Origin: Pseudomonas sp. C2B4
Lineage (GTDB): Bacteria; Pseudomonadota; Gammaproteobacteria; Pseudomonadales; Pseudomonadaceae
Length of the DNA: 64,000 nucleotides
Direction of reading: 5' to 3'
Assembly: GCF_013359695.1 (NCBI RefSeq)
Contig: NZ_JABFMU010000014.1
Location: 49,026 to 113,025 of the forward strand
The notes under the pieces were generated by a model that was not told the origin of the DNA, did not search any database, and saw only the letters and a list, made by a program, of their open reading frames with translations. A program made the translations under genes and the position numbers. Within the stretch, counting starts at the first letter, position 1. Every line of letters starts with the position of its first letter. Positions 8,082-17,226 of this stretch are shown one piece after another.

Positions 8082-10205
8082 GTGTCATTGGCTTCGCCTC
8101 CACCCCGCTCGCCGCTGGTTCTGGCACTGGTGTTCAGCTCACCCTTGCTGGCCGACGACTTGTTCCTCGACAACGACCCGCTGCCGCAAGTGCTCACGGC
8201 CACGCGCCTGAAACAATCGCCGGCGGCCGTACCGGGAAGCATGACGGTGATCGACAACACCCTGATCACCGCCAGCGGCGCCCGTGACATCAGCGAAGTG
8301 CTGCGCCTGGTGCCGGGCATGATGGTCGGCAATATCAGCGGCAATCAGGCGGCGGTGAACTATCACGGCACCAATGCCACCGAAGCGCGACGCATGCAGG
8401 TGCTGATCGATGGCCGCTCGGTCTACCGTGCTGGCTTGTCCACCGTGGACTGGAGCGACATTCCGGTGGCCATGGAAGACATCGAGCGCATCGAGGTTTT
8501 CCGCGGCCCGAACACCGTCAGCTATGGCGCCAATGCACTGATGGCGGTGGTCAATATCATCACGCGCAACCCGGCCGACAGCCACGGTACGCGACTGAAA
8601 GTCACCCGTGGCCAGCGTGGCATCAACGACTTTTATGCCAGCCAGGGCGTGGGTTGGGATGACGGCGACTTGCGCCTGAGCCTGTCCGGCCAGCAGGACG
8701 ATGGCTTCGACACCGACCGCAACGGCGCCGATTACCGTGACAGCCGTCGCTTGAATCGCTTCAACCTCGCCGTCAGCCAGACACTCAATGAACAGCAAAG
8801 CATTGATTGGCAATTGAACGCCAAAGAAGGCAGCAACCAGCGTCCGTATACCTACCGCCCGGTGTTTTCCGGGATTACCAGTTCGGGGAACAATTCCGAC
8901 GTCAACGCCAAGGACTACGCTGGTTCGCTGCGCTGGAACTACGACATCAACCCCGATCACAGCCTGTATATCCAGGGCTCGGCCCAGCACTGGGATCGCC
9001 AGCAAACCTGGCGCGCCTGCGATGCCGAGGTGTCCTTCAGCCCACAGCTGACCGAACTGTGGCAGCTCAACCCGAACTACACCGAACGCCTGGCACGCAA
9101 CATTGAGCGTTTCATCGGCCCCGGTGCACCCGCCGGCGATCCTGCCCAACAGGCATTGGCCAATCAGGTCCTCGACCAATGGCGCAACGGCGCCCGGCAG
9201 ACCGTTTGCGGTGACATCGACCAAAGCACCCGGGAGACACGCTATGACCTTGAGCTCCAGGACACCCTGAGTCTGTCCGATAGCCTGCGACTGGTCAGCG
9301 GCTTGAACTATCGTTACGACCGGGCAGACTCAGAGACCTATTTCAATGGCACCCTCGACGACACCACCTGGCGGGCATTCGGCCAACTCGAGTGGCGCGC
9401 CAGTGAACACTGGTTGCTGCAAGGCGGCGCCATGTTCGAAGACACACAGTTGATCGGCAGCTCGCTGACCCCGCGAGTGGCGGTCAATTACCTGATCAAC
9501 CCGCGCCACGGTCTGCGCGCGGTCTATTCAGAAGCCATCCGTTCGCCGGACATGTTCGAGAACAGCGTCAACTGGAGTTACCGGGTCACCAACCTGCAAC
9601 CCGGCGCGTATGGCCAGTCCAGCGCCCGCTATTTCGTCAGGACACGCGGGCCCGGCGATCTAGACCAGGAACATATGCGTTCCCGGGAACTGGGCTACAA
9701 CGGCTATTTTGCCGAGTGGGGGCTGGCGGTCGATCTCAAGCTGTTCTACGACGAAATCACCGGCATGATCAGCGAACCGCTGCGCAACAATCAATTCATC
9801 GCCAGTAACAGCAACAAGGCACGCTTTTCCGGGGCGGAAACCCAAATCGACTGGCGAATCGGCAATGCCGACCGACTGCGCCTGACCTACGCCTACGTCG
9901 ATGCGGACGCGAGCAATCCGCAAGATACCCAACAGACCGCGCGCAACAGTGGCTCCGCCGGTTGGCTGCGGGACTGGGGTCATGGCTGGACCAGTGCACT
10001 CTTCTATTATGGCGACGACGCCCTGAACGGTTACCGCTTCGAGCGGGTTGATACACGCATCGCCAAACGCATTGGCCTGGGCAAGGCCAGCCTGGAGCTG
10101 GCCGGTGTGCTCCAGCAGCGCCTCGACAATCAGCCCACCACCTTCATCGACAACAACTACGACGAGCGTCGCGTGATGTACTTCAGCGCGGAGCTGGCGT
10201 TTTAA
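8082..10205 (+). CDS. TonB-dependent outer-membrane receptor
   Basis: A 707-residue receptor with a signal peptide (SPLVLALVFSSPLLAD, cleavage near residue 25), a plug domain (about 40-160, with VLRLVPGMMVG, IDGRSVY and EVFRGPNTVSYGANALMAVVNIITR) and a long beta-barrel ending in phenylalanine (YFSAELAF). The start is GTG with AAGGA seven bases upstream. No cysteine-rich or N-terminal signalling (STN) domain is present, so it is not a FecA-type transducer. I saw no convincing Fur box in the 195-base gap upstream. The next gene starts one base after the stop, giving a tight operon with a binding protein and a hybrid kinase. The ligand is unknown. Confidence 0.92.
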   Translation: MSLASPPPRSPLVLALVFSSPLLADDLFLDNDPLPQVLTATRLKQSPAAVPGSMTVIDNTLITASGARDISEVLRLVPGMMVGNISGNQAAVNYHGTNATEARRMQVLIDGRSVYRAGLSTVDWSDIPVAMEDIERIEVFRGPNTVSYGANALMAVVNIITRNPADSHGTRLKVTRGQRGINDFYASQGVGWDDGDLRLSLSGQQDDGFDTDRNGADYRDSRRLNRFNLAVSQTLNEQQSIDWQLNAKEGSNQRPYTYRPVFSGITSSGNNSDVNAKDYAGSLRWNYDINPDHSLYIQGSAQHWDRQQTWRACDAEVSFSPQLTELWQLNPNYTERLARNIERFIGPGAPAGDPAQQALANQVLDQWRNGARQTVCGDIDQSTRETRYDLELQDTLSLSDSLRLVSGLNYRYDRADSETYFNGTLDDTTWRAFGQLEWRASEHWLLQGGAMFEDTQLIGSSLTPRVAVNYLINPRHGLRAVYSEAIRSPDMFENSVNWSYRVTNLQPGAYGQSSARYFVRTRGPGDLDQEHMRSRELGYNGYFAEWGLAVDLKLFYDEITGMISEPLRNNQFIASNSNKARFSGAETQIDWRIGNADRLRLTYAYVDADASNPQDTQQTARNSGSAGWLRDWGHGWTSALFYYGDDALNGYRFERVDTRIAKRIGLGKASLELAGVLQQRLDNQPTTFIDNNYDERRVMYFSAELAF

Positions 10206-10206
10206 G

Positions 10207-11139
10207 ATGGCCCATCGTCAGCCGCGCAAGACGCCAGGTATCGGCCGCCTGCTGGCGATGCTGTGCCTGGTGATCGGCGGTTGGTTGAACAGCCTGACAG
10301 CCCATGCCGAAGACATTCTATTGACCGGTACCGACGACAGCCCCGGCGTGCAATCCTTCATCCAGGCCTTGCGCGAACTGCGCCCTGGCGACCGCGTACG
10401 CTTCCAGCCGCTGGCCGATCTGCCGGCACCGAGCAAACTCGCAGGCGACATCCGTTTGATTCTGCTCGACTTGCCAAGCCTCGACTGGCGCCTGCAAGAC
10501 GCTCGAGGCCCGGCGACGCTGGTGCTGCGCATCAGCCGACTGCAGGCACGCCAGCATCTGGGGGAAAACCCGCCTCCGTACCTCAGCCTGCTCTGGAGCG
10601 ATCCGCCACTGGAGCGCCAATTGCACTTGACCCGATTACTGTTGCCCCAGGTCAAGCGGGTCGGCGTGCTGTATGACAGCCACAGTGAATTTCTGTTGAA
10701 CGAGCTGCGCCGGGCCGCCCGCCCATTGGGGCTTGAGGTGGTGACCGAGCGCTGGGACAACATCCACGACAGTCGCCCTTTGCAAACCTTGCTGAACAAC
10801 AGCGATGTGTTGCTGGGCCTCGACGACCCTGACTTGTTCAACCCGAAAACCGTAAAAAACCTGCTGCTGAGCAGCTATTCGCGACAATTGGCGCTGATCG
10901 GGCCCAACGCCGGGTTCGTCAAGGCCGGGAGCCTGGCCAGCACCTACAGCGATCAGAGCGATTGGCTGGCCATTCTCGATGAACTGCTCGACCAGCCGCC
11001 CGCCACGTGGCCGCGCACCTACTATCCGCCTCGCTTCAAAGTCTCAAGCAACCCGCAGGTGGCTCGTTCATTAGGTATTGAACAGATAAACGAAGCGTCT
11101 GTCGCAACACTGTTGGCTGAAAGAGAACGCCGCCCATGA
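10207..11139 (+). CDS. Periplasmic binding protein, ABC_sub_bind-like
   Basis: A 310-residue exported protein with signal peptide LLAMLCLVIGGWLNSLTAHA, cleaved around residue 35. The fold pattern resembles the ABC_sub_bind (type 1 periplasmic binding) family: LLPQVKRVGVLYDSHSEF, then LLGLDDPDLFN and SRQLALIGPNAGFVKAGSLASTY are the characteristic strand-turn segments. No permease or ATPase gene is nearby, and there is no lipobox, so the protein is probably free in the periplasm. It sits between a TonB receptor and a membrane kinase with a four-base overlap (ATGA) to the kinase. I infer a ligand-presenting role, not transport. Confidence 0.78.
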   Translation: MAHRQPRKTPGIGRLLAMLCLVIGGWLNSLTAHAEDILLTGTDDSPGVQSFIQALRELRPGDRVRFQPLADLPAPSKLAGDIRLILLDLPSLDWRLQDARGPATLVLRISRLQARQHLGENPPPYLSLLWSDPPLERQLHLTRLLLPQVKRVGVLYDSHSEFLLNELRRAARPLGLEVVTERWDNIHDSRPLQTLLNNSDVLLGLDDPDLFNPKTVKNLLLSSYSRQLALIGPNAGFVKAGSLASTYSDQSDWLAILDELLDQPPATWPRTYYPPRFKVSSNPQVARSLGIEQINEASVATLLAERERRP

Positions 11140-13037
11140 CCTTCCGTCGCCGTTGGGACATCAACACCCGGACCCAGCTCATCAGCCTCGGCCCTGCCCT
11201 GCTGCTGACATTAATGTTGATCAGTTTCTTTACCTTCGTGCGGATCCAGGATTTGCGCCAGGAGCTCAACCATACCGGCCAACTCATTGCCAACCAGCTG
11301 GCGCCGGCCACTGAATACGGCGTGATTTCGGGCAACAACGAGGTACTGGAAAGCCTGCTCAAGGCCACGCTGGCCACGCCCAACGTGCGTTTTCTGGAAA
11401 TACAGGACAGCGCCAACCGGATTCTGGTGTACGTCGAGCAACCCTCGGCCAACCATGCCCGCCCGCATCAGGTTGAGGTGTTCCAGGCGCCAGTGCGGTT
11501 GCAACGGATCCCGCTGCACAATGATTTTTTCCAGGACAGCAAGGCCGCCAACAGCGCCCCAGCCGAGGATTACCTCGGTCGGGTGATCGTCGGCTTGTCC
11601 AATGATGCATTCAGCCAGCGTCAGCAGGAGATCCTGCTCAAGGCCGCGATCCTGGCGTTGTTCGCCCTGCTGTTTACCTTCGTGCTCGCCCGGCGCCTGG
11701 CGGGCAGCCTGTCGCAACCGATCCGCGATATCGGCAACGCGGTCAAGGCCATCCAGGACGGCGACTACAAGACGCCCCTGCCCATTGTCGATGACACCGA
11801 ACTGGGCGCCCTCTCGCAACACATCAATAACCTGGCCAGCGGTCTGGAGCAGGCCAGCCGCGAACAGCACCAGGCCATGGCGCAGTTGATCCAGACCCGC
11901 GAAGAAGCGGAAAAGGCCAACAACGCCAAGTCGGATTTCCTGGCGATGATGAGCCATGAACTGCGCACGCCCATGAATGGCGTCCTGGGCATGCTGCAAC
12001 TGCTGGAAACCACCGAGATGACCCCGGAGCAGGTCGAATACGCTGCGCTGGCTTCGGAGTCGACCGAGCATCTGCTCAAGGTCATCAATGACATTCTGGA
12101 CTTCTCGCGTATCGAGCGCTCGGAGCTGGAACTGGAACACATTCCGTTCAACCTCGCCGACCTGATCGGCGCCTGTGCACAGTCGTTCCAGCACAGTGCC
12201 GCGCAACGCGGGCTCGATCTGCACTTGCAGATTCCGGAGGATATGCGGGGGTTGCAGGTTCAGGGCGATCCGACGCGGATCCGACAGATTCTGGTCAACC
12301 TGATCGGCAACGCACTGAAATTCACCGAGCAGGGCCGGGTGTCCATCGAACCGCAATGGCAATCACTGGATCACGAACTGTTGTGGTTCACCTGCACCGT
12401 GCGCGACAGTGGCATCGGCATTGCGGCCGACAGCCTGGAATTGATGTTCAATGCGTTTCAGCAAGCCGACAGTTCTATTTCAAGACGTTACGGCGGCACC
12501 GGCCTGGGCCTGCCGATCGCCCGCACCCTCGCCGAACGCATGGGCGGGACCCTGCGTGCCCAGAGCGAAGAAGGTTACGGTTCGGTGTTCACCCTGGAAA
12601 TCCCGTTGGCGCTTTATCAACAGCCACTGCCTGTACTGACGCCGCGAGCGCCAACAGGTAATGGCGACGGTGACGGGCGCAATGTGCTGCTGGTCGAAGA
12701 CAATCCGGTCAATCAGACGGTTATCGAAGCGATGTTGCGCAGTCTGGGCTTTACTGTCAGCGTCGCCGTCGATGGCGCGCAGGCGGTGCGCAGTGCCGAA
12801 AGTCTGATTTTCGAAGCGATCCTGATGGACTGCCGATTGCCGGTCATCGACGGTTACGAGGCGACCCGGCAGATTCGCCAACTGCCCGGTTGCAACGACT
12901 TGCCGATCATCGCGCTGACCGCCAATGCCTTGCAGGGCGATCGCGAAGCCTGTTTGTCGGCGGGGATGAACGATTACCTGGCCAAGCCCTTCAAACGAAC
13001 TGATCTTCAGCAAATTCTGCAGCGATGGGTGCAGTAG
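11136..13037 (+). CDS. Membrane hybrid histidine kinase/response regulator
   Basis: A 633-residue hybrid kinase. Order: TM1 (about 20-42), a periplasmic region (about 43-170), TM2 (about 171-193), HAMP (about 195-247), a short coiled coil, HisKA with FLAMMSHELRTPMNG (His274), HATPase_c with NLIGNALKF, DSGIGI and GTGLGLPI, then a receiver (about 510-633; VEDNPVNQ, phospho-acceptor Asp565 in LMDCRLP, KPF). There is no HPt or output domain, so an external HPt protein is needed. Its place next to fabA matches PA1611 of P. aeruginosa, reported to feed HptB and to contact RetS; orthology is inferred. Its periplasmic GQLIANQLAP resembles Gac[11 protein letters not shown]. Confidence 0.9.
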   Translation: MTFRRRWDINTRTQLISLGPALLLTLMLISFFTFVRIQDLRQELNHTGQLIANQLAPATEYGVISGNNEVLESLLKATLATPNVRFLEIQDSANRILVYVEQPSANHARPHQVEVFQAPVRLQRIPLHNDFFQDSKAANSAPAEDYLGRVIVGLSNDAFSQRQQEILLKAAILALFALLFTFVLARRLAGSLSQPIRDIGNAVKAIQDGDYKTPLPIVDDTELGALSQHINNLASGLEQASREQHQAMAQLIQTREEAEKANNAKSDFLAMMSHELRTPMNGVLGMLQLLETTEMTPEQVEYAALASESTEHLLKVINDILDFSRIERSELELEHIPFNLADLIGACAQSFQHSAAQRGLDLHLQIPEDMRGLQVQGDPTRIRQILVNLIGNALKFTEQGRVSIEPQWQSLDHELLWFTCTVRDSGIGIAADSLELMFNAFQQADSSISRRYGGTGLGLPIARTLAERMGGTLRAQSEEGYGSVFTLEIPLALYQQPLPVLTPRAPTGNGDGDGRNVLLVEDNPVNQTVIEAMLRSLGFTVSVAVDGAQAVRSAESLIFEAILMDCRLPVIDGYEATRQIRQLPGCNDLPIIALTANALQGDREACLSAGMNDYLAKPFKRTDLQQILQRWVQ

Positions 13038-13135
13038 TACAGGCCTTTCGAGCATCTGCGACTGGCGTGAAAGACGAAAGTGCGGCAGTCTTAGGCACCC
13101 GAACAGGCCCGAAAAGGGGCTTGAATAAAAATTTC

Positions 13136-13151
13136 AGTGCACAAGTGTACT
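13136..13151 (+). promoter_or_regulatory. Candidate TetR-type operator upstream of fabAB
   Basis: The imperfect palindrome AGTGCACAAGTGTACT lies about 135 bases upstream of fabA. It is flanked by a TTGAAT hexamer at 13121. Unsaturated fatty-acid genes in gamma-proteobacteria are controlled by FabR/DesT, TetR-family regulators that bind short palindromes at these promoters; the resemblance is by eye. Confidence 0.4.
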
Positions 13152-13284
13152 TTCATGTCCTTGGTGCTGTGACTTTCACCACAACGCAATAGTCTATGAG
13201 TAGGCTGCCGGTTCGAGGCATGAACGCTTCGATCGGCCGGGAAGATTTGCCCCACCTGCCGCATGGGACTATTGAGGAGCTCGC

Positions 13285-13800
13285 ATGACCAAACAAAACG
13301 CCTTTACCCGGGAAGACCTGCTGCGCTGCAGTCGCGGTGAGCTGTTCGGCCCAGGTAACGCGCAACTGCCCGCCCCTAACATGCTGATGGTTGATCGCAT
13401 CACCCTGATCAGCGAAGAGGGTGGCAAGTACGGCAAAGGTGAATTGGTCGCCGAGCTGGATATCAATCCGGACCTGTGGTTCTTTGCCTGCCATTTCGAA
13501 GGCGATCCGGTGATGCCAGGCTGCCTGGGCCTTGACGCCATGTGGCAACTGGTCGGCTTTTTCCTGGGCTGGCAAGGCCTGCCAGGCCGCGGTCGCGCCC
13601 TGGGTTCGGGCGAAGTGAAATTCTTCGGCCAGGTCCTGCCGACCGCCAAGAAAGTCACCTATAACATTCATATCAAGCGCGTCCTGAAGGGCAAGCTGAA
13701 CCTGGCCATTGCCGACGGTTCGGTCACTGTCGACGGTCGCGAAATCTACACCGCCGAAGGCCTCCGGGTTGGCGTGTTCACCTCCACTGACAACTTCTAA
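13285..13800 (+). CDS. fabA: 3-hydroxydecanoyl-ACP dehydratase/isomerase FabA
   Basis: A 171-residue cytosolic enzyme that dehydrates beta-hydroxydecanoyl-ACP and isomerises trans-2- to cis-3-decenoyl-ACP, the branch point of anaerobic unsaturated fatty-acid synthesis. The catalytic His70 is in [15 protein letters not shown] and Asp84 in LGLDAMWQL, at the same numbers as the E. coli enzyme. The start ATG is preceded by GAGGAG. It is followed by fabB after 11 bases, forming the classic fabAB operon. Confidence 0.97.
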   Translation: MTKQNAFTREDLLRCSRGELFGPGNAQLPAPNMLMVDRITLISEEGGKYGKGELVAELDINPDLWFFACHFEGDPVMPGCLGLDAMWQLVGFFLGWQGLPGRGRALGSGEVKFFGQVLPTAKKVTYNIHIKRVLKGKLNLAIADGSVTVDGREIYTAEGLRVGVFTSTDNF

Positions 13801-13811
13801 GGGTTATCCGC

Positions 13812-15032
13812 ATGCGCCGCGTCGTTATCACTGGTCTGGGCATTGTTTCGTGCCTGGGCAATGACAAAGAGACCGTCTCCGCTAACCTGCGTGCAAGCCG
13901 CCCTGGCATCCGGTTCAACCCGGAATATGCCGAAATGGGTCTGCGTAGCCAGGTTTCCGGCTCCATTGACCTCAACCTTGAAGAACTGATCGATCGCAAG
14001 ATTTATCGCTTCGTCGGCCACGCGGCGGCTTACGCCTACCTGGCCATGAAAGACGCCATTGCTGACTCCGGCCTGACCGAAGAGCAAGTCTCCAACCCGC
14101 GTACCGGCCTGATCGCCGGTTCCGGTGGCGCGTCCACGCTGAACCAGATGGAAGCGCTGGATATCCTGCGCGAAAAAGGCGTCAAGCGCGTCGGCCCATA
14201 CCGTGTAACGCGGACCATGAGCAGCACCGTTTCCGCATGCCTGGCCACCCCGTTCAAGATCAAGGGCCTGAACTACTCCATCGCTTCTGCCTGCGCCACC
14301 AGTGCTCACTGCATCGGTACCGCCATGGAACAGATCCAGATGGGCAAGCAGGACATCGTGTTCGCCGGTGGCGGTGAAGAAGAACACTGGAGCCAGTCGT
14401 TCCTGTTCGACGCCATGGGCGCGCTGTCCAGCAAGCGCAACGACACCCCGGAACAAGCCTCCCGTGCCTACGACGCCGACCGTGACGGTTTCGTCATCGC
14501 TGGTGGTGGCGGCATGGTCGTGGTTGAAGAGCTGGAACACGCTCTGGCCCGTGGCGCGAAAATCTACGCGGAAATCGTTGGCTACGGCGCGACTTCCGAT
14601 GGCTACGACATGGTTGCCCCAAGTGGCGAAGGCGCGATCCGCTGCATGCAGCAGGCGCTGTCCACCGTCGACACCCCGATCGACTACCTGAACACCCACG
14701 GCACCTCGACCCCGGTCGGCGACGTCGCGGAAATGAAAGGTGTGCGTGAAGTGTTCGGCGACAAGGCTCCGGCCATCAGCTCCACCAAGAGCCTGTCGGG
14801 TCACTCCCTGGGCGCAGCCGGCGTTCACGAAGCGATCTACTGCATGCTGATGATGGAAGGCAACTTCATTGCCGGCTCCGCCAACATCGACGAGCTGGAC
14901 CCGGAAGTGGCCGACCTGCCGGTGCTGACCAAGACCCGCGAAAACGCCACCATCAACACCGTGATGAGCAACAGCTTCGGTTTCGGTGGCACCAACGCCA
15001 CGCTGGTACTGAAGCGCTGGGAAGGCAAGTAA
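13812..15032 (+). CDS. fabB: 3-oxoacyl-ACP synthase I FabB
   Basis: A 406-residue condensing enzyme (KAS I) that elongates the cis-3-decenoyl-ACP made by FabA. The catalytic triad is visible: Cys161 in [11 protein letters not shown], His296 in [11 protein letters not shown] and His331 in [11 protein letters not shown]. The C-terminal [14 protein letters not shown] loop is intact. It ends the fabAB operon, with a strong intrinsic terminator 25 bases after the stop. Confidence 0.97.
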   Translation: MRRVVITGLGIVSCLGNDKETVSANLRASRPGIRFNPEYAEMGLRSQVSGSIDLNLEELIDRKIYRFVGHAAAYAYLAMKDAIADSGLTEEQVSNPRTGLIAGSGGASTLNQMEALDILREKGVKRVGPYRVTRTMSSTVSACLATPFKIKGLNYSIASACATSAHCIGTAMEQIQMGKQDIVFAGGGEEEHWSQSFLFDAMGALSSKRNDTPEQASRAYDADRDGFVIAGGGGMVVVEELEHALARGAKIYAEIVGYGATSDGYDMVAPSGEGAIRCMQQALSTVDTPIDYLNTHGTSTPVGDVAEMKGVREVFGDKAPAISSTKSLSGHSLGAAGVHEAIYCMLMMEGNFIAGSANIDELDPEVADLPVLTKTRENATINTVMSNSFGFGGTNATLVLKRWEGK

Positions 15033-15056
15033 TTTCCCGCCGCTGAGCCGCACATG

Positions 15057-15089
15057 AAAACGCCCCGACTGGTTCGGGGCGTTTTTTTT
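15057..15089 (+). terminator. Intrinsic terminator of fabAB
   Basis: The stem CGCCCCGA/TCGGGGCG with a five-base loop is followed by eight thymines. Confidence 0.93.
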
Positions 15090-15110
15090 CGTCAGCTATA
15101 AACACAACTT

Positions 15111-15220
15111 CCTGTGGGAGCGAGCCGGTTCCGGGCGGCGTTCCGACGAAAGCGGTGTGCCAGGAGACATTAATGCTTGAAGGTACCAGCCTCTTCGCGA
15201 GCAGGCTCGCTCCCACAGGG
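15111..15220. repeat. REPIN with an altered left hairpin
   Basis: The left copy begins CTGTGGGAGCGAGCC but then reads GGTTCCGGGCGGCGTTCC before GACGAAAGCGG, so the usual TGCTCGC loop is replaced by a longer one. The right copy at 15191-15220 is normal (TTCGCGAGCAGGCTCGCTCC). Confidence 0.88.
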
Positions 15221-15439
15221 TCGGTGTATTGCCCGCAGATCTTCGGCGTGAACATGAAGCTTTTGTCATGCGACTCAACGGCCTGCGGCTGAATGTCGCG
15301 GATTACGCGGGCTGCAGGACTGTTTCCATTTTTGTAAAAAACCCTTTCCAATCTCGATCATTTACTTAGCAGGCTAACAAAACCTATAACAGAGTCCTGC
15401 ACATGCCTTGCTGCAGATAACAGAGATTGGAGCTAGCAG
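15221..15439. other. Gap between REPIN and small gene
   Basis: No gene is supported here. The stretch is less GC-rich than its neighbours near 15320-15420 and must hold the promoter of the 62-codon gene. GGAG lies nine bases before that ATG. Confidence 0.6.
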
Positions 15440-15628
15440 ATGACTGTAAAAGTAACTGAACGCGACGATTCACATATGTCCCATGAAGGCGTAGCCGCCG
15501 GCATCCGGATCTGGGATGTGTACCAGCAAGACCTGCTGGTCGGGATGTTCCACTCCGAGAAAGACGCCCACAACTACAAGGCCGAACTGGAAACACTGGA
15601 GCAGCAACGAGAACGACGCTCCGCTTGA
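15440..15628 (+). CDS. Small conserved-looking hypothetical protein
   Basis: A 62-residue acidic-to-neutral soluble protein with the central segment GIRIWDVYQQDLLVGMFHSEKDA and a charged C-terminal helix (ELETLEQQRERR). It has no signal peptide, membrane segment or cysteine. A good ribosome site (GGAG, nine bases upstream) and a downstream terminator support it as a real monocistronic gene. I do not recognise a named family, and the function is unknown. It is convergent with the DUF2058 gene. Confidence 0.72.
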   Translation: MTVKVTERDDSHMSHEGVAAGIRIWDVYQQDLLVGMFHSEKDAHNYKAELETLEQQRERRSA

Positions 15629-15648
15629 ATAATGACAGCATTGAAACG

Positions 15649-15679
15649 ACAAACCCCGCCATGAGCGGGGTTTGTCTTT
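15649..15679 (+). terminator. Intrinsic terminator after the small gene
   Basis: The stem AAACCCCGC/GCGGGGTTT with loop CATGA is followed by GTCTTTG. The symmetric A and T runs mean it could also serve the convergent DUF2058 gene. Confidence 0.85.
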
Positions 15680-15697
15680 GTTGCAGTCTTCAGTCAA

Positions 15698-16240
15698 TCA
15701 CCACATCAGATCATCTGGGATCTGATAAGCCGCGTACGGATCGTCTTCGGTAGCGACTTCCTCGGTCTTGACGTTCATCTGCACGATGCGCTGTGGATCG
15801 CGCTCCTGAATCTTCAGGGCAGCTTCACGGGGGATGACTTCGTAACCGCCGGCGTGATGCACGATGGCCAGTGAACCGTTGCTGAGCTTGTTGCGCATCA
15901 GCGTGTTCACCGAAATGCGCTTGACCTTCTTGTCGTCAACGAAGTTGTAGTAGTCCTCGGTCGTCAACTTCGGCAGGCGCGTGGCTTCGATCAATTGCTT
16001 GATCTGTGCGACACGGGCCTTGGCCTCGGCTTTTTCCTGTTGCTGACGATTGAGCTCCTGATCGCGCTTGACCTTCTCGGCCATGGCTTCCTGGGCCGCT
16101 CGCTGCTGGGAATCATCCAGTTCGATCTGGCCCTTGTGGGCCAGGCGCTGTTGTTTCTGCTTGTCTTTGCTGACCTGCTTGGCCTGCTTCTGGTTGACCA
16201 GCCCTGCTTTGAGCAACTGGTCGCGAAGGGAAATGCTCAT
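15698..16240 (-). CDS. DUF2058 family protein (YaiL-like)
   Basis: A 180-residue soluble protein. The N-terminal half is a charged, glutamine-rich coiled-coil region (about 15-95, QKQAKQVSKDKQKQQRL and repeated E/K/Q). The C-terminal half has the DUF2058 core, with TEDYYNFVDDKKVKRI and AIVHHAGGYEVIP. The family is associated with nucleoprotein/polysome fractions in E. coli (YaiL), but the biochemical role is unknown. It follows mazG on the same strand with a 28-base gap. Confidence 0.85.
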   Translation of the reverse strand: MSISLRDQLLKAGLVNQKQAKQVSKDKQKQQRLAHKGQIELDDSQQRAAQEAMAEKVKRDQELNRQQQEKAEAKARVAQIKQLIEATRLPKLTTEDYYNFVDDKKVKRISVNTLMRNKLSNGSLAIVHHAGGYEVIPREAALKIQERDPQRIVQMNVKTEEVATEDDPYAAYQIPDDLMW

Positions 16241-16268
16241 GGTGCTTATTACTCACTTAGGCAACTGC

Positions 16269-17102
16269 TCAACCGCAGCTGGGCACATTCTTTTCCTGAC
16301 GTTTGGCTTCGCCCCACAGGGCGTCCAACTCTTCGAGGGTGCAATCTTCCATGGGACGGTGGGTGTCGCGCAATGCCTGTTCGATAAAACGGAAGCGTCG
16401 TTCAAACTTGCTGTTGGCGCCCCGCAGCGCGGTTTCCGGGTCGACCTTGAGGTGCCGAGCCAGATTGACCACGGAAAACAGCAGGTCGCCGACTTCATCG
16501 GCAATTGCCGCCGGGTCGTTGTCGGCCATTGCTTCGAGTATTTCATCGAGCTCTTCACGGACCTTGTCCAGCACCGGCAAGGCATCGGGCCAATCGAAAC
16601 CAACCTGCCCTGCGCGCTTTTGCAATTTGGCCGACCGGGACAACGCCGGCAGTGCGGCGGGGACGTCATCAAGCAAGGACAGCTGTTGCGGCGCGGCGGA
16701 CTTCTCGGCACGCTCCTCGGCCTTGATCTCTTCCCAGCGCTGCTTGACCTGCTCCTCACTCAGGCGCGGGACATCCAGCGGAGCGTACAGATCACCGGTG
16801 GGAAACACGTGGGGATGACGGCGGATCAGCTTGCGGGTGATGCTGTCGACCACGCCATCGAATTCGAAGCGCCCCTCTTCCCGGGCCAACTGGCTGTAAT
16901 AAACCACCTGGAACAACAGATCGCCCAGCTCACCCTGCAAGTGATCAAAGTCACCACGCTCGATGGCGTCGGCGACTTCGTAGGCTTCTTCAAGGGTGTG
17001 CGGAACGATGGTGGCGTAGGTTTGCTTGATGTCCCACGGGCAACCGTACTGCGGATCACGCAGGCGGCTCATCAGGTGTAGCAAATCTTCAAGGCTGTAC
17101 AT
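16269..17102 (-). CDS. mazG: Nucleoside triphosphate pyrophosphohydrolase MazG
   Basis: A 277-residue protein with two tandem MazG domains. The first (about 20-100) has the EExxE-type motif LEEAYEVADAIERGD and ELGDLLFQVVYY; the second (about 165-245) has REELDEILEAM and DEVGDLLFSVVNLAR. The glutamates and aspartates coordinate magnesium for hydrolysis of NTPs to NMP and pyrophosphate. E. coli MazG lowers ppGpp during stress, which fits its place directly downstream of relA on the same strand. A REPIN lies in the relA-mazG gap. Confidence 0.94.
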   Translation of the reverse strand: MYSLEDLLHLMSRLRDPQYGCPWDIKQTYATIVPHTLEEAYEVADAIERGDFDHLQGELGDLLFQVVYYSQLAREEGRFEFDGVVDSITRKLIRRHPHVFPTGDLYAPLDVPRLSEEQVKQRWEEIKAEERAEKSAAPQQLSLLDDVPAALPALSRSAKLQKRAGQVGFDWPDALPVLDKVREELDEILEAMADNDPAAIADEVGDLLFSVVNLARHLKVDPETALRGANSKFERRFRFIEQALRDTHRPMEDCTLEELDALWGEAKRQEKNVPSCG

Positions 17103-17125
17103 TATTTATGTCTCACCACAAAAAC

Positions 17126-17216
17126 CTGTGGGAGCGAGCCTGCTCGCGAAGGCAGACTGTCAGGCAACACGGATGTCGACTGGCGGATCGCATTCGCGAG
17201 CAGGCTCGCCCCCACA
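17126..17216. repeat. REPIN, GTGGGAGCGAG class, inward pair
   Basis: Copies at 17126-17153 and 17191-17216 flank the interior CTGTCAGGCAACACGGATG. It fills most of the 124-base gap between relA and mazG. Confidence 0.93.
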
Positions 17217-17226
17217 TTAATCATCT

